13,343 nt of DNA from an uncultured Bacilli bacterium (GTDB taxonomy: Bacteria > Bacillota_I > Bacilli_A > RF39 > UBA660), in assembly GCA_944359595.1 (NCBI GenBank), contig CALVSV010000081.1, positions 1 through 13,343 on the forward strand, given 5' to 3'. Position 1 is the stretch's first letter. Each line of letters starts with the position of its first letter. A program made the position numbers and the translations under genes. This document shows, piece after piece, positions 1 through 7,865 of the stretch. The notes beneath the pieces are model-generated. The model was not told the origin of the DNA and searched no databases. It saw nothing but the letters and a program-made list of their open reading frames with translations.

Positions 1-107
1 GAAAAGAAAAAATTAATCTACCTATTGTTAATGCAATGTATAATATATTTTATAGTTATAAAAATACAAAAGAAGAAATATTGAAATTATTAAAAACTAA
101 TATATAG
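1..107 (+). CDS. gpsA: NAD(P)-dependent glycerol-3-phosphate dehydrogenase, C-terminal end (partial)
   Basis: The reading frame is open from the left edge to a TAG at 105-107 and encodes about 34 residues. It contains the string LPIVNAMYNIFYSYKNTKEE followed by an ILKLL segment. This matches the C-terminal pattern I know from GpsA: a (M/L)PI-x-A-(V/M)Y-x-(I/L)(L/F)Y segment, a K-(D/N)-(P/T)-(K/R)-E turn and a final helix. GpsA reduces dihydroxyacetone phosphate to sn-glycerol-3-phosphate for phospholipid synthesis in the cytoplasm. Only the last few percent of the protein is present, so the assignment rests on one short motif. No terminator lies directly after its stop; the truncated domain open frame begins 7 bases later. 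A different dehydrogenase with a similar tail is possible but less likely. Confidence 0.68.
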   Translation, partial: KEKINLPIVNAMYNIFYSYKNTKEEILKLLKTNI

Positions 108-114
108 CTATTGA

Positions 115-918
115 ACAAACATAATAAAAGGTGTAGATGACGATGGTGAAACATATTATTTTAGAGGAAATGTTAAAGATAATTATGAATTTTCAAGCGC
201 TGAAGAATGTAAGGAGAAAGCATTGGAATTAGGGCATGCATCAGGAGAAGATATGTTATGGAGAATTGTCAGGGTAAACGGTGACGGCACAATTCGTTTA
301 ATTGCAGATGTAGCTATAGGAAATAGTAAATTTAACGAAGATTATGATGATGAAAAATATGTAGGATATACATATGATAATAGTAGTCCAAATGTACAAG
401 ACGGAACAAATAGTACAATAAAAACATATTTAGAAAATTGGTATACTGAAAACATGAGTGAATATGATAATTTAATAGCTAGTACAAGATATTGTAATAA
501 TACTATGGTATCAAATACATCAGAAAATAGTATATTTTATGATGCATACGATGGATTATTCACAAATAAAACGCCACAATTTACGTGTCCGAATACAACA
601 AAAACATATGGAGGAGAATATGATTTAAAGATCGGATTATTAACAGCGGATGAAGTGGCTTTTGCAGGAGGGGAGTATAACTTTGCCAACTACGACTACT
701 ACTTACAAAAAATGGATTATTATTGGTTAGGAACATCCCATAGTTTTGATGGATATTGTGCTTATGGATTTCGTGATCGATTTAATGGAGCTTTAGGTTA
801 TGATGCTATTGATATAAATTATGGTGTCGCACCAGTTATAAATTTAAGATCTGATGTTCTTTATTCTTCTGGTGACGGGGCAAAAACAAACCCATATTCA
901 GTTGATATTATCACATAA
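115..918 (+). pseudogene. 5'-truncated DUF6273-like extracellular domain gene (remnant or silent cassette)
   Basis: The frame is open for 267 codons from just after an in-frame TGA (112-114) to TAA at 916-918. No ATG or GTG exists before codon 47, and no N-terminal membrane helix or signal peptide is encoded. The readable protein begins IIKGVDDDGETYYFRGNV, then has WRIVRVNGDGTIRLI, a loop with NWYTENMSEYDNLI, LKIGLLTADEVAFAGG, YYWLGTSHSFDGYCAYGFRD and a GVAPVINLRSDVL ending. From memory this order resembles DUF6273-type, formylglycine-enzyme/C-lectin-like domains. Such domains often sit behind a pilin-like helix in related gut Bacilli. Here the upstream part is missing because the gpsA end abuts it. 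A TTG at 223 has a good AAGGAG six bases upstream (211-216), so a 231-residue cytoplasmic product is formally possible. The intact frame argues for recent truncation or a recombination donor. I cannot tell these apart. Confidence 0.62.
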
Positions 919-949
919 GATATTAATTTTAATATTTTATGTTTTTTTT
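915..949 (+). terminator. AT-rich intrinsic terminator after the truncated domain gene
   Basis: Bases 915-925 pair with 930-940 in an 11-base-pair stem with one G-T wobble and a 4-base ATTT loop (926-929). One G follows, then eight T residues (942-949). The stem contains no G-C pair, so it is weak by itself, but the T tract and its position across the stop codon fit an intrinsic terminator. It would isolate the downstream promoter at 976-1004. Confidence 0.55.
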
Positions 950-975
950 CGTACCATTAAAATAACACAAAAATA

Positions 976-1004
976 TTGACTATTATTTTTTATAATGGTA
1001 ATAT
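976..1004 (+). promoter_or_regulatory. Sigma-A-type promoter for the surface protein operon
   Basis: TTGACT at 976-981 is followed after 17 bases by TAATAT at 999-1004. A TG one base upstream (996-997) makes an extended -10. A perfect TATAAT also occurs at 991-996 but has no good -35 at the right distance. The expected start of transcription is near 1011, giving a leader of about 20 bases ahead of the ATG at 1030. Confidence 0.6.
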
Positions 1005-1029
1005 TAAATTAATAATAAGGATGGTAGTT

Positions 1030-3966
1030 ATGAAGAAGAGAAATTTAATATTTATGTTTGTTATCTTTTTTACTATGTTTTTTTGTTGTAAAATAGAAGT
1101 TAATGCAGTAGAGTATATTCGAAAACCTGATGGAGTAAGATATGATATTAACAAATTTTATCTTAAAACAGAAGGAGGAAAAGAAAAAATATCTCTTGCT
1201 GGTTGGGCAGTGTATAAAGAATATGGTGGGAATTTGGTTAATACTGGTAAAAAGGGTGAGTATGCACCTGTATTTCATTTTAGATTTTATGATATAACTG
1301 ACGGGAACACTAGAAACAGTTATGATTATACAGCTAGTATAGATACTGGATTTTCTGTTACATGTGCCCTATATGATAGACCTTCTGGTGGTACAAGTTG
1401 TACAAACGATAATAGATTTAGTTTGCCAGGTATATATCATCATGATAACGTGGATTTTGTTATTGATAACTGGGAAGTGGAATTTGAAGAAGGACATTCA
1501 TATGTATTCCAAATGAAGATAGATGTTCCAGAAAGTGCGAATGGATATGCGATCACTTCTGAGTGGTTTGACGTAAAAATTGTTGAAATACCACATGATA
1601 CTTCTGGTGCACATGAAATAGATATTAATTCAACTACTGCATACGATTATGTATATCAAACTACAGATACAGTAGATTTCATTGCTACAAACGCTTATAA
1701 ACAAAGTGCTGATATTGAATATGGAGTTGCTCACGCTAATGGAAGAGGTATTTTTAGTACTGGATCAACATATACGATTCACAGTTTTAAAGTAGATGAT
1801 GCATACGGATCTCAACCGGTTAAGTATGTATACTTTGAATTAGAACCAGGTTCGTGGGCATATTCTACATGGGTACAATTTAGTGGGGATAGTTTTACAA
1901 TTACAAAATTACTAGATTGTACTAACCCTATAACACCAGCTCAAAAAAAGATGTGCTGTGAAAGTGATGCATCTTATGCAAATAATAATTTAAGTTATTG
2001 CTGTGATACAACCAATAGTAATTTAAGTAATACAACCTCAGGACTTGATATGTGTTGTAATTCTGGTGAATATGCATATAATAACCCTGGATATTGTTGT
2101 TCTAGATATCCAGAAACTTGTTGCGATGCTAACGAAAGTAAACTAGATGGTACAGATTGGTTTGGTAATTTAGTTAGTGCAGGTAATATAAGCGCAATAA
2201 CTAATTTATGGAATACATACTATGGTCCATCAACTGTGGGTAGGTATGTATGTTGTAGTGCAAACCCATATACTTCATCTTCAACATTCGCACCAGGTGT
2301 AGAACTTCCAACATTTTATAAAAGGAATTTCCCATCCTTAACTGGATTATGTGTATCAACCCCTAGTTCTATTGCTAAAAAAGCGTGTAATATTAGCTTA
2401 GATGGTGAAAAAACAGAAAATAATACCAAGACTATTGCGGCTATAAATGCAGGCGAAACTATAGAAGAAAACATAACATTTTCTGGTGATATAAGTGATC
2501 TAGATGGAACTATCACTGATGATAATATTGCATATGAATTTTTTGGAATAGATCCATCAAATTTCAAATTAGAAGTTACTGATTTGTCTGTTTCGAATAC
2601 TGGACTTCATTACGATGTTGAATTAAAAATTAAAATAACTAATGTTTCTAGTGCGAGAACTAGTGAATTTAATCTAACTACTAAATTAACTATATGTTAT
2701 AAAAAGAGTAGCTCTCCAGCACCAAATTGTTCAAATTCAACATATTTTAACAGTCATAAAGGTGAATGTTGTGCCCTAAATCCAGATGATCCTAGATGTC
2801 CTAGTTTAAGAACATCGTTAACATGTAATAGTAGTACAAATAAGGTTGTTAATGATCAAGAGGTATATACTACTTCAACTGGTGATCTTAATATTAATTG
2901 TAGTGAAGATATTACGTATGAAACAAAAGATATAGAACATTTTAAAGATAATATAATATATTCTGGTACTGGTTTTAGCTATGATATCGATGTTAAAGAT
3001 ACAGTAACTTGTAGAATTAGTAAAAAAAGAACTACATTATCTAATACTATAACAGAAAGTAATGTTAGAAGTATTTTAAATAATGCATTTAATAATTTAA
3101 AAAAATTACCTGGTTCTAATACACATACATATATAAATTCAGATGAAAGTAGTTTAGGTAAAGTAGAATATATTTTAGATGGCGGTGTTACAGAAGTTAG
3201 TTCTGTAGAAAGAAACGGATTGATAGATTATCGATTATCTAGTGATCCATTATATAGAAGAACATATAACGGTATTGTAACTATAACTAAAACATGGGAG
3301 TATAAACTTACATTACCTAAACAATATATAAGTAAAAAAGATTATTCTTTAACTATAGAAGATAAAAGTGGAGATGATAATTATATAGATGGAGGTAATA
3401 AATACTATACTGATATAAATCAAGAAACTAATTTTAATGATTTTACTATAACAATTGAAGATGGTGGTATATCTCAAAAAGCAGATATGAATAGCTTCAC
3501 ATGTCAATACTTAACAGAAAATATATTAACTAGTGGATCTGATGGTATAGGATTTACTTCTGATAAAAAAAGATTGAATTATGATGTTGGAGAAAAATAT
3601 ATTACTAGACCTATTTCTTTAGCTGCTCCTTTCAATAGTAGTGATAGATTAGAAGATGCAACTAATTGGAGTAAAAATAATAATGATCGTAGAATTGAAG
3701 ATGTTATAACTGATAATACTATGTATTCATTTACTTTAACTCCTGCTAATATTAGTAATATTCAAGATTATAATGATGCTCAAGGTAAATATTCAACATG
3801 GAATTTTGATAATTATAATATATATAGCGCTATTAACTATAATAGTAGAACTAGTAAATTTTTAAATTGTTTAAAAAATGGTTGTAGTAGTGAAGGTATA
3901 GATAAATTAGATACTATAAGTTTACCAGATGATGATTATAGAGAAGAAAAACATGGTGATTTTTAA
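1030..3966 (+). CDS. Large secreted cysteine-doublet protein, paralogue 1
   Basis: A 978-residue exported protein of unknown function. I chose ATG 1030 because AAGGA (1017-1021) lies 8 bases upstream and the product then begins MKKRNLIFMFVIFF, a signal peptide with likely cleavage after VNA near residue 26. Upstream TTG 976 lies inside the promoter. Residues about 27-290 look beta-rich, with SLAGWAVYKE, YAPVFHFRFYD and STWVQFSGDSF. A cysteine-rich region follows with CC doublets at about 309, 324, 342, 356, 364 and 408, and another at 580. A C-terminal half contains YSGTGFSYDI, ITRPISLAAPF and FTLTPANI. There is no C-terminal membrane helix, LPXTG or other anchor; it ends EEKHGDF. The protein at 4632-7751 is a clear paralogue over its whole length. 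It is first in an operon with 3988-4641 and 4632-7751. A role as a surface or pilus-linked adhesin is an inference from context only. Confidence 0.88.
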   Translation: MKKRNLIFMFVIFFTMFFCCKIEVNAVEYIRKPDGVRYDINKFYLKTEGGKEKISLAGWAVYKEYGGNLVNTGKKGEYAPVFHFRFYDITDGNTRNSYDYTASIDTGFSVTCALYDRPSGGTSCTNDNRFSLPGIYHHDNVDFVIDNWEVEFEEGHSYVFQMKIDVPESANGYAITSEWFDVKIVEIPHDTSGAHEIDINSTTAYDYVYQTTDTVDFIATNAYKQSADIEYGVAHANGRGIFSTGSTYTIHSFKVDDAYGSQPVKYVYFELEPGSWAYSTWVQFSGDSFTITKLLDCTNPITPAQKKMCCESDASYANNNLSYCCDTTNSNLSNTTSGLDMCCNSGEYAYNNPGYCCSRYPETCCDANESKLDGTDWFGNLVSAGNISAITNLWNTYYGPSTVGRYVCCSANPYTSSSTFAPGVELPTFYKRNFPSLTGLCVSTPSSIAKKACNISLDGEKTENNTKTIAAINAGETIEENITFSGDISDLDGTITDDNIAYEFFGIDPSNFKLEVTDLSVSNTGLHYDVELKIKITNVSSARTSEFNLTTKLTICYKKSSSPAPNCSNSTYFNSHKGECCALNPDDPRCPSLRTSLTCNSSTNKVVNDQEVYTTSTGDLNINCSEDITYETKDIEHFKDNIIYSGTGFSYDIDVKDTVTCRISKKRTTLSNTITESNVRSILNNAFNNLKKLPGSNTHTYINSDESSLGKVEYILDGGVTEVSSVERNGLIDYRLSSDPLYRRTYNGIVTITKTWEYKLTLPKQYISKKDYSLTIEDKSGDDNYIDGGNKYYTDINQETNFNDFTITIEDGGISQKADMNSFTCQYLTENILTSGSDGIGFTSDKKRLNYDVGEKYITRPISLAAPFNSSDRLEDATNWSKNNNDRRIEDVITDNTMYSFTLTPANISNIQDYNDAQGKYSTWNFDNYNIYSAINYNSRTSKFLNCLKNGCSSEGIDKLDTISLPDDDYREEKHGDF

Positions 3967-3987
3967 TAAATAGAAAGGAATATTTAT

Positions 3988-4641
3988 ATGAAATATAAAA
4001 AAATTGTATGTATAATATTTTTGTTAGTAAGTATTATATTACCTAATCAAGTTTTTGCTTTTTGTTCATCTAATACTATGCAACAATATAGAGGATATGC
4101 AAGAGATGTAACTATTAAATATAGTTTTGTAAATAATGATGTTGATGGTGGTAATTTTAGATTAACTTTTAGTAATATGAATTATAATATATATGCTAAA
4201 GATAGAGAAACTGGAATAGTTTTTCAAAGACAAGATGAAACAAATGACAATGAAATAATGACTACTTCAACGTTGTTTCAAGGAGGAAAAACTAGAATAA
4301 TAGATTATTATACAATAGATGGTATGTGTGATGAAGATATAGTATATACAATTAATTTAAATATTCCTAAATATAATATTTATTATAATACTGAAGTTTG
4401 TTCAGGAATAAGTAATTATGAATATTGTGAACAATATATTTTTACAACATTAAGTAATGAAGAAATAAAAATAAGAATTGATGATTATAGAGAAAGTCAT
4501 GAAATAGGTGTTGTAGTAGAAGAAGACAATAATATAAATTATATAATTGTTGGTGGTATAATTATATTAATAATAGCTATAATTGTTACGGTTATATTAC
4601 TTATTAGACATAAAAGAAAGAAGGAATTAGAATGGGATTAA
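3988..4641 (+). CDS. Exported single-pass membrane protein between the two large paralogues
   Basis: A 217-residue protein I do not recognise. It has a signal peptide (residues 1-24, probable cleavage after QVFA) and an extracellular domain of about 155 residues with four cysteines (26, 114, 138, 147) that could form two disulfides. A strong hydrophobic helix at about 185-206 and a short basic tail (HKRKKELEWD) give type I topology with the tail in the cytoplasm. Its signal sequence (LPNQVFAF) resembles that of the next protein (VPNYVSAL), suggesting common origin of the export regions. AAAGGA (3974-3979) lies 8 bases before the ATG, and the gene starts 21 bases after the preceding stop. It overlaps the next gene by 10 bases. 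The two neighbours lack anchors, so a role as membrane partner for them is reasonable but unproven. Confidence 0.85.
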   Translation: MKYKKIVCIIFLLVSIILPNQVFAFCSSNTMQQYRGYARDVTIKYSFVNNDVDGGNFRLTFSNMNYNIYAKDRETGIVFQRQDETNDNEIMTTSTLFQGGKTRIIDYYTIDGMCDEDIVYTINLNIPKYNIYYNTEVCSGISNYEYCEQYIFTTLSNEEIKIRIDDYRESHEIGVVVEEDNNINYIIVGGIIILIIAIIVTVILLIRHKRKKELEWD

Positions 4642-7600
4642 GAAAAAATGTATGTTGTATTCTATTTATACTTTTAACGATATTGGTACCTAATTATGTA
4701 TCGGCTCTTGGTACTACAACTAAATGTGATGGTGGTGGTACTTGTGCAGATATGAATAACACTAATTATGCCGAATGGACATATGGGGGAGCAACTACTA
4801 ATGCCCAAAGTCAAATATATGGATCTTATTATTTAAGATATGATGTTACTGAACTTAATGTAAGTGATGATTATAAAGTAAATATAATTGGCTGGGGAAT
4901 AATAAAAGACCATGATAATGGATATTATGATAATGAAACTCCTGATTGGTCGTATGCACCTACATATTATATTAGAGCATATGAATCTGGTAACGAATCT
5001 AACAGTGTTACATATGAATACAAACCACCAACAGATAGAAAATATATAGAATTTAATGAATTAAATAATAATGGTGCAAGTAGAGATTACGGTCCTGGTC
5101 ATGAAAACTATGAAGCACGATATGATAATTCCTTCTTTATGTTTAGTGATATTGATTTAAGTAGTATAGTTAGTAATTCTCCTAATCAAGAACTATATGT
5201 TGTATTTGAAATGAAAATTGTTACTGGTAGCGATAGTGACAAAGTATCAACAGTATTTTTCCCATTAGGTATGTACAATTCAACTTCATCAAATGGTGGA
5301 AAAACAATTACGGTTGATAATCCAAATATAAATGTTAAAACTACTAATAGAGTTGCGTTTATTGCATCTACAGCATTTAGTGCTAATGTGGAAATAAATG
5401 GTCATTCTGAAACACTTAGAAGAGATGATGGAGGACAATGGACATTAAATGGATGGTATGATATAGATAAGGTTGAGCCATATTTTATAATAAGTGGTCA
5501 TGATATAAAATATGCATATTCTTTATCACCTGCTTCTGAATTACCTGCACCTGATGATTTGCGTGGAGAAGGTACAGGTAGGGCTCCATCTACATGGATT
5601 CAATTTGGTGGCGACAGCACTTTAGCATTAATTGTTGATAAAACATTTGTCGATTGTACTAAACCAGCTAGTCAGTTAAGTGCTCAAGATTTGCAATATT
5701 GCTGTAATAATGATGTTAATTTTGTAAATACCGAATCTAATAAAGATGCTTGTTGTGGTAATAGCGGTACATCAACTAATGTTCTTATAGAAGATAGTAG
5801 TATAAATGCAGGAATATGTTGTTATGGAACATATGCATATAAACACGTTCAAACTCCAGGTCATGAATCGGCTTGTTGTAATCAAGTTCCAGAATTGTGC
5901 TGTACAAATGAATCATTTGTTAATGCTAATTGGGCAAGTAGTACAACTTTAAGAGGAGTGTGCTGTGGATTAAATCCGTTTGAACTCATACATAATGGTA
6001 TAGGATATACTTTTAATACATTTAAAAGTGCAAATAGACCTAATCTTACTCAACAATATAATAGTAAATGTGTAATTACTGAAAATAAAAAGATATGTGA
6101 TGTTTCTTATGGAAGTAATAAAGAAGTGTCTAATGAAGTAAATGAATATTTAAATTCAATTAGTTATAATCAAACATATGGAGCGAGCGGTAGTGGTACA
6201 GTAGAAATCATTTTAGATGATGATGTAAGTCATTCAGGTACTATAAGTTCTGATAATATTACTTATTTTATAAATGGTGATTCAGGATTTGACTTGTCAT
6301 TATTTAATTTAGAAATATCTAATGTTTCATATGATCAAACAAACAATAAAATAACTATTAACTATAATTATGATATTGCTCCATCATCTGCAATTTTAAA
6401 TGGGAATTATAATTTTACTATAAAATTTTGGGCATGTATTAACAATAGTACGCCATCTCCTGGAGGAGGCGGTGGTGGCGGTACCCCATACAACGAACAT
6501 TTAAAAGAAAATCTTGATAGTAATTTAGATTGTAATAAAGGTGATTTTAGCACATATAAAGAAGTATATGAAGGAAGAGAAGATAACGTTAATATTACAT
6601 GTATTCAAGAAATAAATGTAGATAAAATGAGTAGTACTGAAGATATTGGTAATGTGTATTCTGGCACAGGTTTTTCATATGATATTACCCTAACCAACAA
6701 AATAACATGCAAAGCATCTTATTCTAGTGTAACTATATTTAATAGTGAATCATCTGCAAATAATTTTATTAATAAGTTTAAAACAAGTAATTCATATAAC
6801 CCTATAAAAAATAAAGCAGAAGAATTAGCAGGTGAATGGGATTCAAATCATATAAAATTTATAGATGATTACTCAGCAAAAGAAATTGAGTATACAACTA
6901 CTGAAGAATCTTCCGATGAAACATCTGAAACTACGAATTTGCCAGTACGTTATAGTGTATTTATTCCTAATATATGGAGTCCAGGTGGAACTCATCAAAC
7001 CCGAAGTAAAGATTCTAACGTATATAAATCGTATACCGTAGTAACAAAATATAATGCAACACTGCCAAATCAATATATTCATAGACTAACTGGAGAAATT
7101 AGTGATATAGACGACGGATCAAACTTTATAAATGGTGGAAGCAAATTTTATACTGAAATAAATACTCCTACTGGTTTTGCTAACTTTAAAATAAACTTTG
7201 GAGAATATGTTGATGATAGTAATATTGAAAATCTTACTTGTGCGTATGCATCTCAAGACATTTTAACTACTGGCGGTAATATAAGTATTAGTGATGGAAA
7301 AGCAAGTCAAACATCTTCTAACAAAAATTATTTAACAAGACCTATTTCTTTATCTAATCCATTTAATACAGAACCTGGAGATATTCGTGCAACTAATTGG
7401 GCTGCAGATGATGATTATAAAGATGATTATATAACTAATACTATGAATGACATAATGGAAAAACCTATGTATGAATTTACATTAACACCAGGTGATATTA
7501 ATAAAATACAAAAATATAATAAAAATAATAATGGTAATTATAATTCATGGAATTATGATACATCTAAATTTGAAATAAATACTAGTGATGATGCTGTTAC

Positions 7601-7751
7601 AAATAGAACTAGTAATTTTGTAACATGTTTATTAAATAATAGTGGTCCTAATTGTAATAACTATGTAAAAATAAATGATGATGGAATGTTTAATAATGAT
7701 AATGCACAAGGAATAGGAGATAGATCTGAAAAAACAGGAGATTTTGAATAG
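4632..7751 (+). CDS. Large secreted cysteine-doublet protein, paralogue 2
   Basis: A 1039-residue exported protein of unknown function, paralogous to 1030-3966. The signal peptide spans residues 1 to about 25 (cleavage after YVSA). Shared landmarks in the same order are IIGWGIIKD, YAPTYYIRAYE, STWIQFGGDST, the CC doublets (about 357, 374, 396, 415, 423, 444), YSGTGFSYDI, FINGGSKFYTEIN, LTRPISLSNPF, FTLTPGDI and a final EKTGDFE. The most alike part of the cysteine region is CC-x3-PE-x-CC, CCNQVPELCC here and CCSRYPETCC in the first copy. A run of seven glycines (611-617) joins the middle and C-terminal parts; the first copy has a shorter Ser/Pro stretch there. No membrane helix or wall-sorting signal follows the signal peptide. 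The ATG overlaps the end of the preceding gene, with AAGG at 4621-4624 as part of its ribosome site, so translation is probably coupled. Confidence 0.88.
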   Translation: MGLRKNVCCILFILLTILVPNYVSALGTTTKCDGGGTCADMNNTNYAEWTYGGATTNAQSQIYGSYYLRYDVTELNVSDDYKVNIIGWGIIKDHDNGYYDNETPDWSYAPTYYIRAYESGNESNSVTYEYKPPTDRKYIEFNELNNNGASRDYGPGHENYEARYDNSFFMFSDIDLSSIVSNSPNQELYVVFEMKIVTGSDSDKVSTVFFPLGMYNSTSSNGGKTITVDNPNINVKTTNRVAFIASTAFSANVEINGHSETLRRDDGGQWTLNGWYDIDKVEPYFIISGHDIKYAYSLSPASELPAPDDLRGEGTGRAPSTWIQFGGDSTLALIVDKTFVDCTKPASQLSAQDLQYCCNNDVNFVNTESNKDACCGNSGTSTNVLIEDSSINAGICCYGTYAYKHVQTPGHESACCNQVPELCCTNESFVNANWASSTTLRGVCCGLNPFELIHNGIGYTFNTFKSANRPNLTQQYNSKCVITENKKICDVSYGSNKEVSNEVNEYLNSISYNQTYGASGSGTVEIILDDDVSHSGTISSDNITYFINGDSGFDLSLFNLEISNVSYDQTNNKITINYNYDIAPSSAILNGNYNFTIKFWACINNSTPSPGGGGGGGTPYNEHLKENLDSNLDCNKGDFSTYKEVYEGREDNVNITCIQEINVDKMSSTEDIGNVYSGTGFSYDITLTNKITCKASYSSVTIFNSESSANNFINKFKTSNSYNPIKNKAEELAGEWDSNHIKFIDDYSAKEIEYTTTEESSDETSETTNLPVRYSVFIPNIWSPGGTHQTRSKDSNVYKSYTVVTKYNATLPNQYIHRLTGEISDIDDGSNFINGGSKFYTEINTPTGFANFKINFGEYVDDSNIENLTCAYASQDILTTGGNISISDGKASQTSSNKNYLTRPISLSNPFNTEPGDIRATNWAADDDYKDDYITNTMNDIMEKPMYEFTLTPGDINKIQKYNKNNNGNYNSWNYDTSKFEINTSDDAVTNRTSNFVTCLLNNSGPNCNNYVKINDDGMFNNDNAQGIGDRSEKTGDFE

Positions 7752-7785
7752 TAAGGAGATATTATAAATCTTCTTGCTTTTTTTT
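7751..7785 (+). terminator. Intrinsic terminator ending the surface protein operon
   Basis: GTAAGGAGA (7751-7759) pairs with TCTTCTTGC (7769-7777) in a 9-base-pair stem with two G-T wobbles and a 9-base loop, followed by eight T residues (7778-7785). It begins in the last base of the stop codon. The left arm also looks like a ribosome binding site, but no start codon follows at the right distance. Confidence 0.72.
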
Positions 7786-7836
7786 AAAATAAATTATAAA
7801 AAGTATTTATTAATTATTATATAAATGATAAAATAA

Positions 7837-7845
7837 TGGTATAAG
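7837..7845 (+). promoter_or_regulatory. Extended -10 promoter candidate for the Tad operon
   Basis: TGGTATAAG forms an extended -10 (TG 7837-7838, hexamer 7840-7845). The -35 region (about 7817-7822, TTATAT) is poor, as is common when the TG is present. Transcription would start near 7852, almost at the AGGAG ribosome site, giving a very short leader. Another AT-rich -10 upstream cannot be excluded. Confidence 0.4.
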
Positions 7846-7865
7846 AATTCTAGGAGAGTGGTAAA

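Noticed and set aside
976..1029. Extension of the first large gene to a TTG at 976 or ATG at 1021
   Set aside because: TTG 976 is part of the -35 hexamer, and the ATG at 1021 overlaps the ribosome site. ATG 1030 has AAGGA 8 bases upstream and gives a clean signal peptide.
1045..1278. Antisense open frame on the - strand
   Set aside because: Low-complexity Ile/Phe/Ser-rich translation opposite a strongly supported gene, with no ribosome site pattern.
2316..2567. Antisense open frame on the - strand
   Set aside because: Lies wholly inside the first large gene; no family likeness seen.
6873..7082. Antisense open frame on the - strand
   Set aside because: Short shadow of the second large gene.
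7752..7764. TAAGGAGATATT as a ribosome site for a small gene
   Set aside because: No start codon follows within range; the bases form the left arm of a terminator hairpin.
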